Source: Blastococcus sp. TF02-09 (lineage in GTDB: Bacteria > Actinomycetota > Actinomycetes > Mycobacteriales > Geodermatophilaceae). Taken from it: DNA of 64,000 nt. The notes beneath the pieces are model-generated. The model did no database searches, was not told the origin of the DNA, and was given only the letters and a program-made list of their open reading frames with translations. This document shows positions 1 to 9,100 of this stretch, one piece after another (the first letter of the stretch is position 1; each line of letters starts with the position of its first letter). Position numbers and translations under genes: made by a program. Where the stretch lies: positions 1-64,000 of the forward strand of contig NZ_QOHH01000004.1 in the NCBI RefSeq assembly GCF_003319105.1. Direction: 5' to 3'.

Positions 1-1
1 A

Positions 2-160
2 GGCAGCGACCTCGCCGTCCACGACGCCGACCATCTCGACCGCATCGCCGCCAAGCTCAACGGGCGACCCCGCAAGACCCTGGGCTTCAAGACCCCAGCC
101 GAGGTCCTCGCCCGACTACTCTCCGAACATCAACAAGCCGGTGTTGCGACGACCAGTTAA
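2..160 (+). mobile_element. IS30-family transposase, C-terminal remnant (cut by window edge)
   Basis: The frame is open from the window edge to TAA at 158-160, giving 52 residues. It contains LNGRPRKTLGFKTPAEVL, the C-terminal signature of IS30-family DDE transposases. The catalytic residues would lie outside the window, so activity cannot be judged. The tail after the signature (GVATTS) is also typical of actinobacterial IS30 elements. The right end of the element probably lies within about 20 bases of the stop. A metabolic operon begins at 210, so the insertion may have hit the gene upstream of it. Confidence 0.8.
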
Positions 161-170
161 ATCCGCCGAC

Positions 171-209
171 GGCTTTTCCGCGGAAAAGCAGGACGGGGCG
201 GTGGCGTAG
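171..209 (+). pseudogene. Possible 3' tail of a gene disrupted by the IS element
   Basis: A short open stretch ends at TAG 207-209, immediately before the GTG start of the carboxylase at 210. The same TAG-GTG junction joins the carboxylase to the acyl-CoA dehydrogenase at 2202-2207. In related actinobacteria a carboxyltransferase (accD-type) gene precedes this gene pair. The TAG may therefore be the end of that gene, with the rest lost or displaced by the IS. The 12 residues are too few to assign a family, so this is inference from junction layout only. Confidence 0.25.
172..189. repeat. 18-bp perfect palindrome (GCTTTTCCG/CGGAAAAGC)
   Basis: The 18 bases GCTTTTCCGCGGAAAAGC read the same on both strands. 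They lie 11 bases after the transposase stop and 20 bases before the carboxylase start. The AT content stands out in this GC-rich sequence. It could be a remnant of an IS end or target site, an operator, or a loop-less terminator. Its role is unknown. Confidence 0.6.
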
Positions 210-2204
210 GTGTTCGAGACGGTCCTGGTCGCCAACCGGGGCGAGATCGCCGTCCGGGTGATCCGCACCCTGCGCGCGATGGGCATCCGTTCGGTCGCCG
301 TGCACAGCGACGCCGACGCCGGTGCGCTGCACACCCGGCTGGCCGACGTCGCCGTGCCCATCGGCCCCGCGCCCGCTGCGCAGAGCTACCTGTCGATCGA
401 GCGGGTGCTGGACGCGGCGGCCCGCACCGGCGCCCAGGCCGTCCACCCCGGGTACGGCTTCCTGTCCGAGAACGTCGACTTCGCCAAGGCCTGCGCGGCG
501 GCGGGCGTCGTCTTCATCGGCCCGCCGGTGGACGCCATCGAGGCCATGGCCGACAAGATCCGCGCCAAGCAGACCGTGATGGCCGCCGGCGTGCCGGTCG
601 TCCCCGGTCGCACCGAACCGGGGATGACCGACGGGCAGGTGGCCGACGCCGCCGTCGCCGTCGGCTTCCCGGCGCTGCTCAAGCCCAGCGCCGGCGGGGG
701 CGGCAAGGGCATGCGCGTCGTCCACTCGGCCGCCGAGCTGCCCGACGCGATCGCGGCCGCCCGGCGGGAAGCGCGCGGCTCCTTCGGCGACGACACGCTG
801 CTGGTCGAGCGGTACGTCGGCAACTCCCGGCACATCGAGGTCCAGGTGCTCGGGGACGCCCACGGCACGGTGATCCACCTGGGCGAGCGCGAGTGCAGCC
901 TGCAGCGCCGGCACCAGAAGGTGATCGAGGAGGCGCCCTCCCCGCTGCTGGACACCGCGATGCGGGCGTCCATGGGCCGGGCGGCGGTCGAGGCGGCCCG
1001 GGCGGTCGGCTACACCGGCGCGGGCACGGTGGAGTTCATCGTCGACGCCGACCGGCCGCGCGACTTCTTCTTCCTGGAGATGAACACCCGCCTGCAGGTG
1101 GAGCACCCGGTCACCGAGCTGATCACCGGCCTGGACCTGGTCGAGCAGCAGGTCCGGGTCGCCGCGGGGGAGCGGCTGCCGGTCGAGCAGAGCGACGTCT
1201 CGCTGGACGGCCACGCGATCGAGGCCCGGCTCTACGCCGAGGACCCCGCCCGGGGCTTCCTGCCCCAGGCCGGCACCGTGGTCGGGCTCGTGGAGGCCGA
1301 GGGCCCGGGCATCCGGGTGGACAGCTCGCTGGCGGTGGGCAGCGTCGTCGGCACCGACTACGACCCGATGCTGGCCAAGGTCGTCGCGTGGGCGCCGGAC
1401 CGGGAGACTGCCCGCGCCCGCCTGGTCGCCGCCCTCGGGCGCACCGCCGTCCTCGGGGTGACGACCAACGCCGGCTTCCTGCAGGAGCTGCTGAGCGACC
1501 CCGACGTCGTCGCCGGGCGGCTGGACACCGGGCTGATCGAGCGCCGCGGGGAGGCGCTCACGCGGCCCGAACCGCCCCCGGCCGAGGTGTATGCCGCCGC
1601 CGCGCTGGCGCTCCTGGTGGAGTCGGAGCCGGCCGGCCCGCTGGTCGACCGGTGGGACGTGCCCGACGGCTGGCGGCTGGGCGAGCCGGCGTGGACGGTC
1701 CGCCGGCTGCAGGCGCCCGGCGGGGATCCGGTGACCGTGCGGGTGCGTGGCCGCTCGACCGATGCGCAGGTCGCGGTGGGCGACGGCGACCCGCTCCCGG
1801 CGAGTGCCGTCCGCGACGGCGACCGGTTGCGGGTGACCCTGGATGGGCGGACGTCGTCCTTCGTCGTCGTGCACAGCGGCGGCACGGTGTGGTTGGCGGC
1901 CGGCGGGCGGGTGGCCGCGCTGCGCGAGCACGAGCGGCTGGCGTCGTCCACCGGCGGAACCGGTGGCGACGGCGCGGTGACCTCGCCGATGCCCGGGACC
2001 GTGACCCTGGTGCAGGCCTCGGTGGGCGACGAGGTGGAGGCGGGCGCCCCGCTGCTCGTCGTCGAGGCCATGAAGATGGAGCACGTGCTCACCGCCCCGA
2101 TCGCGGGCACGGTGACCGAACTCGGTGTGGCAGCCGGCCAGACGGTCGCGCTGGACGAGCGGGTGGCGCTGGTGACCCCGGCCGCTCCCGGGCAGGAGGA
2201 CTAG
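210..2204 (+). CDS. accA1: Acyl-CoA carboxylase alpha subunit (biotin carboxylase + biotin carrier)
   Basis: The product has 664 residues. It carries an N-terminal biotin carboxylase domain (VLVANRGEIAVRVIRT at the start, ATP-grasp loop KPSAGGGGKGM, then EMNTRLQVEHPVTE). A C-terminal biotinyl carrier domain has the biotin-accepting lysine K622 in EAMKMEHV. It would carboxylate biotin with ATP and bicarbonate for transfer to an acyl-CoA by a partner carboxyltransferase, which is not in the window. The GTG start abuts an upstream TAG, and the stop TAG directly precedes the next GTG, so translation is probably coupled. Pairing with an acyl-CoA dehydrogenase matches the accD1-accA1-fadE19 arrangement of mycobacteria and suggests a methylcrotonyl-, propionyl- or acetyl-CoA substrate. 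Substrate specificity cannot be read from this sequence. Confidence 0.9.
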   Translation: MFETVLVANRGEIAVRVIRTLRAMGIRSVAVHSDADAGALHTRLADVAVPIGPAPAAQSYLSIERVLDAAARTGAQAVHPGYGFLSENVDFAKACAAAGVVFIGPPVDAIEAMADKIRAKQTVMAAGVPVVPGRTEPGMTDGQVADAAVAVGFPALLKPSAGGGGKGMRVVHSAAELPDAIAAARREARGSFGDDTLLVERYVGNSRHIEVQVLGDAHGTVIHLGERECSLQRRHQKVIEEAPSPLLDTAMRASMGRAAVEAARAVGYTGAGTVEFIVDADRPRDFFFLEMNTRLQVEHPVTELITGLDLVEQQVRVAAGERLPVEQSDVSLDGHAIEARLYAEDPARGFLPQAGTVVGLVEAEGPGIRVDSSLAVGSVVGTDYDPMLAKVVAWAPDRETARARLVAALGRTAVLGVTTNAGFLQELLSDPDVVAGRLDTGLIERRGEALTRPEPPPAEVYAAAALALLVESEPAGPLVDRWDVPDGWRLGEPAWTVRRLQAPGGDPVTVRVRGRSTDAQVAVGDGDPLPASAVRDGDRLRVTLDGRTSSFVVVHSGGTVWLAAGGRVAALREHERLASSTGGTGGDGAVTSPMPGTVTLVQASVGDEVEAGAPLLVVEAMKMEHVLTAPIAGTVTELGVAAGQTVALDERVALVTPAAPGQED

Positions 2205-3359
2205 GTGCTCGACTACCGGCTCAGCGACGAGACCGAGGCCCTGCGGACGACGGTGCGCGAGTTCGCCCGGGAGGTGATCGCACCGCAGATCGGCGAGTTC
2301 TACGAGCGCGACGAGTTCCCGGTCCACATCGTGCGCCAGATGGGCGAGCTCGGGCTGTTCGGTCTGCCCCTCCCGGAGGAGTACGGCGGCGGGGGCGGCA
2401 CCTACTTCGACCTGTGCGTGGTGCTGGAGGAGCTGGCGCGGGTCGACTCGTCGATGGCGATCACCGTCGAGGCCGGCGTCTCGCTCGGGGCGATGCCGAT
2501 CTACCGGTTCGGCACGGAGGAGCAGAAGCAGCAGTGGCTGCCCCGGCTGTGCACCGGGGAGGTGCTCGGCGCGTTCGGGCTGACCGAGGCCGGCGGCGGC
2601 TCGGACGCGGGGTCGACGCGGACGACGGCCCGGCTGGAGGACGGCTCCTGGGTGATCAACGGCTCGAAGGCCTTCATCACGAACTCCGGCACCGAGCTCA
2701 CCGGGCTGGTCACCGTCACCGCGGTCACCGGCACGCGCCCGGACGGCGGCAAGGAGATCTCGGCGATTCTCGTGCCGTCGGGGACGCCGGGCTTCACCGT
2801 CGGCCAGCGGTACTCGAAGGTCGGCTGGAACGCCTCGGACACCCGGGAGCTCTCCTTCGACGACTGCCGCGTGCCGGAGGAGAACCTGGTGGGGGAGCGT
2901 GGCCGCGGCTACGCGCAGTTCCTCTCCATCCTCGACGAGGGGCGGATCGCGATCTCGGCGCTCTCGGTCGGGCTCGCGCAGGGGTGCGTGGACGAGTCGG
3001 TGAAGTACGCCCGCGAGCGCGAGGCGTTCGGGCAGCCGATCGGCCGCAACCAGGCGATCCAGTTCATGATCGCCGACATGGAGGTGCGGGCCGCCACCGC
3101 GCGGCTGGCCTACTACCGGGCCGCGGAGAAGATGCTGCGCGGGGAGCCGTTCCAGCGCGAGGCCTCGATCGCGAAGCTGTACAGCTCCGAGGTCGCCATG
3201 GACAACGCCCGCTACGCCACGCAGGTGCACGGCGGGTACGGCTTCATGAACGAGTTCCCGGTCGGCCGCTTCTACCGCGACGCCAAGATCCTGGAGATCG
3301 GCGAGGGCACCAGCGAGGTGCAGCGGATGCTCATCGCTCGGGACCTCGGCGTCGGTTAG
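2205..3359 (+). CDS. Acyl-CoA dehydrogenase (FadE-type)
   Basis: The product has 384 residues, the normal length for a soluble FAD acyl-CoA dehydrogenase. It shows the N-terminal helical domain, the middle domain signature AFGLTEAGGGSDAGS, and the C-terminal motif QVHGGYGF followed by EIGEGTSEVQR. E367 in that motif is at the usual catalytic-base position. It would desaturate an acyl-CoA at the alpha-beta position and pass electrons to ETF. It follows the carboxylase with TAG-GTG juxtaposition. A leucine or isoleucine breakdown role (isovaleryl- or 2-methylbutyryl-CoA) is likely from context but not proven. Its last 12 residues are echoed by a gene fragment near 14.37 kb. Confidence 0.9.
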   Translation: MLDYRLSDETEALRTTVREFAREVIAPQIGEFYERDEFPVHIVRQMGELGLFGLPLPEEYGGGGGTYFDLCVVLEELARVDSSMAITVEAGVSLGAMPIYRFGTEEQKQQWLPRLCTGEVLGAFGLTEAGGGSDAGSTRTTARLEDGSWVINGSKAFITNSGTELTGLVTVTAVTGTRPDGGKEISAILVPSGTPGFTVGQRYSKVGWNASDTRELSFDDCRVPEENLVGERGRGYAQFLSILDEGRIAISALSVGLAQGCVDESVKYAREREAFGQPIGRNQAIQFMIADMEVRAATARLAYYRAAEKMLRGEPFQREASIAKLYSSEVAMDNARYATQVHGGYGFMNEFPVGRFYRDAKILEIGEGTSEVQRMLIARDLGVG

Positions 3360-3426
3360 AACGCGGAGACGGTGGCGACGACGCGGGCGGGACGGTTTCC
3401 CCACCTCGGGCCGTCGCCACCGTCGA

Positions 3427-3765
3427 TCAGTCCCTCCCGGGGGCGCGCTGGGGGACCGCGACGCTGAGCAGCACGACGCTGTCCTCGTCGGCCTGCAGGC
3501 TGTGCCGCCGATCCGGGATCGGGCTGAAGGAGTGCGCACCCAGGTCGACCGTCTCCTCGCCGGCGACGAGCCGGACGCGGCCGCGGAGGACGAGCAGGCT
3601 CGCGGGCCCGGGGCTCTCGTGCTCGCCGAGTTCGGCCCCGCCCAGCAGGGCGATCACCGTCTGCCGTAGGCCGTCGATCGGGTGCGGCAGGGTGCTGGCC
3701 GCCCGGCGCGTGGTCTCGCTCGCGGCCCGGTCGAGGAGGTCGGCGGCGAGCTGGGTCAGGTCCAC
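3427..3765 (-). CDS. Small cupin-domain protein
   Basis: The product has 112 residues with one cupin-like beta-barrel pattern: LLVLRGRVRLVAGEETVDLGAHSF is cut here to its core VLRGRVRLVAGEE, then SFSPIPDRRHSLQADEDS. The GTG start at 3765 lies 12 bases after the flavohaemoglobin stop, so the two are probably one transcript. Small cupins often accompany nitrogen-oxide stress genes, but the ligand or reaction is unknown. The metal-binding histidines of the first cupin motif are not evident, so a catalytic role is uncertain. Confidence 0.7.
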   Translation of the reverse strand: MDLTQLAADLLDRAASETTRRAASTLPHPIDGLRQTVIALLGGAELGEHESPGPASLLVLRGRVRLVAGEETVDLGAHSFSPIPDRRHSLQADEDSVVLLSVAVPQRAPGRD

Positions 3766-3777
3766 GGTGACCCGGTT

Positions 3778-5016
3778 TCAGGCGCCCATGGCGCTCGGGG
3801 TCGGCTCGGTGACGAAGTCCGCCTGCCACAGGTCGGGCCCGAACACCTCGTACTGGATGTCGCGCGGCGGCACCCCGCGCTCGATCAGCGAGCTGCGCAC
3901 CGCCTGCATGAACGGCAGCGGGCCGCAGAGGTAGTACACGGCGCCGTCCGGGAGATCGACCGCGCCGAGGTCCATCACCCCGGAGTGCACGCCGTCGACG
4001 GGCACCGAGCACTCGGCGCCGAGCTCGAACCAGACGTGCACCGTGCCGTCGGGAAGGGCCCGGACGTCGTCGAGCACCTGCTGCCGGAGCGCCCAGGAGG
4101 CCTCGTCGACGTCGGCGTGCAGCAGGGTGACGTCCAGGTGCGAGCCTGCGTTCACCAAGTGGGACAGCATTCCTGCCATCGGGGTGATGCCGATGCCGGC
4201 GCTGGCGAACACGACCGGGCGCCCGGAGTCGTCGAGCACGACGTCGCCGAACGGCAGGGAGAGCGTCAGCACGTCGCCGACCTGCACCGAGTCGTGGAGC
4301 AGGTTCGACACCTCACCCTGCGGCTTGCCCTCGCCCTGCACCCGCTTGACGGCGAACGAGCGGTGCTCGCCGTCGTCGGCACGGGTGAGGCTGTACTGGC
4401 GCGGCTGGTGCACGCCGTCGGGCAGAAGGGCCTGGACCGTGACGTACTGGCCCGGCAGTGAGGTCTTCACCAGGCGGTCGTCGATCCGCTTGACCCGGAA
4501 GGTGACGACGTCGTCGGTCTCCCGGATCTTCTCCGCGACCTCCCACTCGCGCCACACCGTCTCCGGGCGCACACCGCGGGCGCTGTAGAGCCCGCGCTCC
4601 TGGTTGATCAGCGCGTAGGCCATCAGCCAGTAGACCTCGTCCCAGGCCGCCGCCACCTCGGGGGTGACCGCGTCGCCGAGCACGTCGACGATCGCCCAGA
4701 ACAGGTGGTCGTGCACGACCTGGTACTGGTCGGGACGGATGCCCAGCGTGGCGTGCTTGTGCGCGATCCGGTTCAGCAGATGGTCCGGCAGCTGCTCGGG
4801 CGTCTTGACCAGTGCGGTCGCGAAGGCGGCGACGGACCCGGCCAGCGCGACCTGCTGCGTGCCTTCGGCCTGGTTGCCGCGGTTGAAGATGCCGTCGAGC
4901 AGCTCAGGACGCTCGCCGAACATGTGCGCGTAGAAGCGCTGGGCGATCTCACCGATGTTCTCGGCGATGACGGGCAGCGTGGCCTCGATGACGGGGCGGG
5001 ACCGATCGGAGAGCAC
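3778..5016 (-). CDS. hmp: Flavohaemoglobin (nitric oxide dioxygenase)
   Basis: The product has 412 residues from the GTG at 5016. That start has AGGAGG four bases upstream and matches the usual family N-terminus. An in-frame start at 5148 would add 44 unrelated residues and is rejected. The globin domain has distal Tyr29 and the proximal histidine in AHKHATLGI near residue 88. The FAD domain contains RQYSLT, and the NAD domain contains VFASAGIGITPM and YYLCGPLPFM. It converts nitric oxide plus O2 to nitrate, protecting the cell from NO made during nitrate or nitrite reduction. It sits beside the nar operon, separated by a regulator gene. Confidence 0.95.
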   Translation of the reverse strand: MLSDRSRPVIEATLPVIAENIGEIAQRFYAHMFGERPELLDGIFNRGNQAEGTQQVALAGSVAAFATALVKTPEQLPDHLLNRIAHKHATLGIRPDQYQVVHDHLFWAIVDVLGDAVTPEVAAAWDEVYWLMAYALINQERGLYSARGVRPETVWREWEVAEKIRETDDVVTFRVKRIDDRLVKTSLPGQYVTVQALLPDGVHQPRQYSLTRADDGEHRSFAVKRVQGEGKPQGEVSNLLHDSVQVGDVLTLSLPFGDVVLDDSGRPVVFASAGIGITPMAGMLSHLVNAGSHLDVTLLHADVDEASWALRQQVLDDVRALPDGTVHVWFELGAECSVPVDGVHSGVMDLGAVDLPDGAVYYLCGPLPFMQAVRSSLIERGVPPRDIQYEVFGPDLWQADFVTEPTPSAMGA

Positions 5017-5299
5017 TCGACCTCCTGGGAGCAGGCGCGGGGGGGTGTGACCGGTCCGCCTGTCCCCGCGGGACGGTCGCGTGAAACCAGATCGAGTTGT
5101 AGTTACCAGGCAGCATGGTGGAAACTCGCTCGAGGTGGGCCAGGTCACACCGAGCAGCGGTGTGTGTGGCCGGGACGTCGGGGGTGCCGTGACGAGGAGC
5201 GGTCGTGCCGCTGCACAGCATCCGGCCGGGTTGCCGGTCCGGACGCGCGCCGCAGGAGCACCCGGGCAGCCGGCGCCGGGGTCGGGGGCGCCCGCCGGA
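5017..5299. promoter_or_regulatory. hmp upstream region with AT-richer block and inverted repeat
   Basis: These 283 bases hold no credible gene. An AT-richer block at about 5083-5125 (around AACTACAACTCG on the minus strand) is the likeliest hmp promoter region. A perfect 7-bp inverted repeat CACACCG-N5-CGGTGTG lies at 5146-5164 and could be an operator for an NO- or redox-responsive repressor. I cannot match either to a known consensus. Confidence 0.35.
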
Positions 5300-6079
5300 T
5301 CAGTGGCCGGGTGGCGGTGCGCCGTCCCCGCTTCGCGGCGCGAGGTGCGCCAGGCAGAGGTCGGGCGCCACGAACAGGACCAGCCGGTCGGCGGTCACCG
5401 GGGCGCGCATCTCCTCGAGCGCGCCCTGCATCAACCCGAGGTGGATCGAGCAGACCACGTCCCGGTGCTCGGCGGCCACCTCACGGAAGGGGCAGTGCGG
5501 GATCCGCAGCGTCCGCGGGGCCTCGGCGGCGACTTCCGGAGCGAAGCCGATCTCCGTCAACAGCTCCAGCAGGCAGCCGACCGCCTCGTCCTCGGTGGTG
5601 CGGCGGAACGGGGCCGGGCGCGCGCTGAGGTGCCGGCCCCAGGTCCGGCCGATCTCGACGGCGGCCGACGAGGCGTCGGCCGCGGTGCCCAGCACGTACC
5701 CGGCCAGCATCTCGGCGAGGAACCGGTAGTTGCGCCGGTCGCTGGCGGGGTCGGCGATCTCGACCGCGGTGAACACCAGCCGCGGTCGCCCGGGCTCCTC
5801 GCGCTCCTCCACCCGCCGGTCGGCGAGCCCCTCGCCGACCAGGCGGTCGAGGTGGAACCGGACGGTGTTCGCGTGCAGACCGGTCCGGCCGGCGAGCTCC
5901 TGGACGCCGAGCCCTGCCGGGGTGCTCCGCAGCAGTTCGAGGATCCGCAGCCGGCTGACCCCGGCCCGGGCGGCCTCCTGCGCGGGGGGCGCGCCGGTCG
6001 CGGGGTCCACCCGCCCATCCTCCCAGACCTGCGCGACGGCATCCCATCGCCCACCACCGATCTCACCCGGCGGGGCCAT
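5300..6079 (-). CDS. Winged-helix transcriptional regulator, COG2345-like
   Basis: The product has 259 residues. A helix-turn-helix spans about residues 40-95 (RILELLRSTPAGLGVQELA, then HANTVRFHLDRLVGEGLADR). A C-terminal domain contains HCPFREVAAEHRDVVCSIH, a cysteine/histidine-bearing signature of COG2345-type regulators (SufR-like), some of which bind Fe-S clusters. It is divergent from narG with 56 bases between starts and lies upstream of hmp in the same orientation. It is therefore a good candidate regulator of nar and possibly hmp. NO or redox sensing through the cysteines is inference. The ATG at 6079 is used, but a slightly later start is possible because the first 40 residues are poorly conserved-looking. 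Confidence 0.8.
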   Translation of the reverse strand: MAPPGEIGGGRWDAVAQVWEDGRVDPATGAPPAQEAARAGVSRLRILELLRSTPAGLGVQELAGRTGLHANTVRFHLDRLVGEGLADRRVEEREEPGRPRLVFTAVEIADPASDRRNYRFLAEMLAGYVLGTAADASSAAVEIGRTWGRHLSARPAPFRRTTEDEAVGCLLELLTEIGFAPEVAAEAPRTLRIPHCPFREVAAEHRDVVCSIHLGLMQGALEEMRAPVTADRLVLFVAPDLCLAHLAPRSGDGAPPPGH

Positions 6080-6135
6080 CAGGGCACCGATCGGTCCGAC
6101 GGACGCGGCACCCGCCGCGGCACGAGAGGAGCAGC

Positions 6136-9100
6136 GTGACCACCACGCGCCGTCCCGGGACCGGCTCCGCCGGCGGGTTCGACAGCGGCCTGAGCGAGGC
6201 GCTCGTCGGCACCTCGCGGTTCTTCCGCAAGGGCGAGGTCAGTCCCGACCTGCGGGCGCTCTACCAGATCGGCGGGCGGGACGCGGACAGCTTCTACCGG
6301 GACCGCTGGAGCCACGACAAGGTCGTCCGCTCGACCCACGGGGTCAACTGCACCGGCTCCTGCTCCTGGAAGGTCTACGTCAAGGACGGGATCATCACCT
6401 GGGAGGCGCAGCAGACCGACTACCCCTCCACCGGCCCCGACCGGCCGGAGTACGAGCCGCGCGGCTGCCCCCGGGGCGCGGCGTTCTCCTGGTACACCTA
6501 CTCGCCGACGCGGGTGCGCTACCCCTACGTCCGCGGCTCGCTGCTGCAGATGTACCGCGAGGCCCGCACCCGCCTCGGCGATCCGGTCCTCGCCTGGGCC
6601 GAGATCGTCTCCGATCCGGAGAAGGCGCGGGTCTACAAGTCGCAACGCGGCAAGGGCGGCCTGGTGCGCGCCACGTGGGACGAGGCGACCGAGATGATCG
6701 CCGCCGCGCACGTGCACACGATTAAGGAGTACGGCCCCGACCGGATCGCCGGGTTCTCACCCATCCCGGCCATGTCGATGGTGTCGCACGCGGCCGGCGC
6801 CCGCTTCATGTCGCTGATCGGCGCCCCGATGCTGTCGTTCTACGACTGGTACGCCGACCTGCCGGTCGCCTCCCCGCAGGTGTTCGGCGACCAGACCGAC
6901 GTCCCGGAGTCCGGGGACTGGTGGGACGCCGCCTACCTGGTCCTCTGGGGATCGAACGTGCCGGTCACCCGCACCCCGGACGCGCACTGGATGACCGAGG
7001 CCCGCTACCGCGGCCAGAAGGTCGTCGTCATGAGCCCGGACTACTCCGACGCCACGAAGTTCGCCGACGACTGGCTGGCTCCCCACCCCGGGACCGACGG
7101 CGCGCTGGCGATGGCCATGGGGCACGTCGTCCTCAGTGAGTTCTTCGTCGACCGGCAGGTGCCCCGCTTTACGGAGTACGTCAAGCGCTACACCGACCTG
7201 CCGTTCCTGCTCACGCTGACCCCGCGCGGGGACACCCCCGAGGCCGGCTACGTGCCCGGCAAGTTCCTCACCGCCGCGGACCTGGGTGACCTGGAGGAGG
7301 GGGCGGAGTTCAAGACCGTGCTGGTCGACGCCGGCACCGACCGGCCGACGGTGCCCAACGGCACGCTCGGCGACCGGTTCACCGACAGCGGCAAGGGTCG
7401 CTGGAACCTCGACCTCGGCGACGTCGACCCGTTGCTATCCCTCTACCGGGAGGGCGCCGAGGTCGCGCCGGTGGACCTCGCGCGGTTCGACACCCCGCGC
7501 GGCGAGGGCGCCGTGATGCGCCGCGGTGTTCCGGTGCGCCGGCTCGGCAAGCACATGGTGACGACGGTCTACGACCTGCTGCTCGCCCAGTTCGGCGTCG
7601 GCCGGCCGGGGCTGCCGGGGGAGTGGCCGGCCGGACTCGACGACCCGTCGCAGCCGTACACCCCGGCCTGGCAGGAGCAGTTCACCGGTGTGTCCGCGGC
7701 CGCCGCGGCCCGGATCGGCCGGGAGTTCGCGCAGAACGCCGAGGACTCCGGCGGCCGGTCCATGATCATCATGGGTGCAGGGACCAACCACTGGTTCCAC
7801 TCCGACACGATCTACCGGGCCTTCCTCACCCTCACGACGCTCACCGGCTGCCAGGGGGTCAACGGCGGGGGCTGGGCGCACTACGTCGGCCAGGAGAAGT
7901 GCCGGCCGGTCACCGGCTGGATGACGCTGGCCTCGGCGCTGGACTGGGCGAGGCCGCCGCGGCAGATGATCCAGACCGCGTACTGGTACCTGCACACCGA
8001 CCAGTGGCGCTACGACCGGACCACCCTGGACGGGTTCGCCTCGGCGCTGGGGGAGGGCCGGTTCGCGGGGCGGACGCCGGCCGACGTGCTGGCCCAGTCG
8101 GCGCGGATGGGCTGGATGCCGTCGTACCCCACGTTCGACCGCAATCCGCTGGACCTGGCCGACGAGGCGGCTGCGGCAGGCAAGGAGCCCGGGCAGTTCG
8201 TCGTCGACGAGCTGCGGGCCGGCCGGCTGCGCTTCGCCGGGGAGGACCCCGACGCCCCCGAGAACTTCCCGCGGGTGCTCACCGTCTGGCGGGCCAACCT
8301 GCTCGGCTCCTCGGCGAAGGGCAACGAGTACTTCCTGCACCACCTGCTGGGCACCGACTCCTCGCTGCGCGCGGACGAGGCGCCGCCGGGGGCCCGGCCG
8401 CGGGACGTCGTCTGGCGGGATGAAGCGCCCACCGGCAAGCTCGACCTCCTGCTGGCCCTGGACTTCCGGATGACCAGCACGACCGTCTTCTCCGACATCA
8501 CCCTGCCGGCGGCGACCTGGTACGAGAAGCACGACCTCAACACCACGGACATGCACCCGTACGTGCACTCGTTCAACCCGGCGATCGCGCCGCCGTGGGA
8601 GACCCGCACCGACTTCGACGCCTTCGGCTCCATCGCCCGGGCGTTCAGCCGGCTCGCGGCCCGGCACCTGGGCGTGCGGCGCGACCTGCAGGCGGTGCCG
8701 CTGCTGCACGACACCCCCGACGAGACGGCGAATCCGCGCGGCGTCGTCCGTGACTGGGCGGCCGGCGAGTGCGAGCCGGTCCCCGGGAAGACCATGCCGA
8801 AGTTCGTCGTCCACGAGCGGGACTACGGGGCCGTGGCGCAGAAGTGGGCCGCTCTGGGCCCGCTGGTCGAGAAGCTGGGGCTGCAGGTCAAGGGCGTCAC
8901 GACCAAGCCGGACAAGGAGGCCGACTACCTGCGGCACAAGAACGGCGTCGTCCGGGACGGCGTCGCCGCGGGCCAGCCCGCGCTCGCCCGGGACGTGCAC
9001 TGGTGCGAGGCGATCCTGGCGCTGTCGGGGACGACCAACGGACGGCTGGCAACCCAGGGTTTCCGGTTCTCCGAGGAGCGCACCGGCACGCGGCTGGCCG

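Noticed and set aside
87-3539. A 1150-codon minus-strand open frame across the carboxylase and dehydrogenase genes
   Set aside because: Its product is low-complexity Arg/Gly/His/Pro-rich sequence without domains, and lies opposite two certain genes.
5017-5148. An N-terminal extension of the flavohaemoglobin to an in-frame start at 5148
   Set aside because: The added 44 residues do not resemble the family, and the GTG at 5016 has AGGAGG just upstream.
5146-5164. CACACCG-N5-CGGTGTG as an NsrR site
   Set aside because: The arms do not match an NsrR consensus I can recall with certainty, so no regulator name is assigned.
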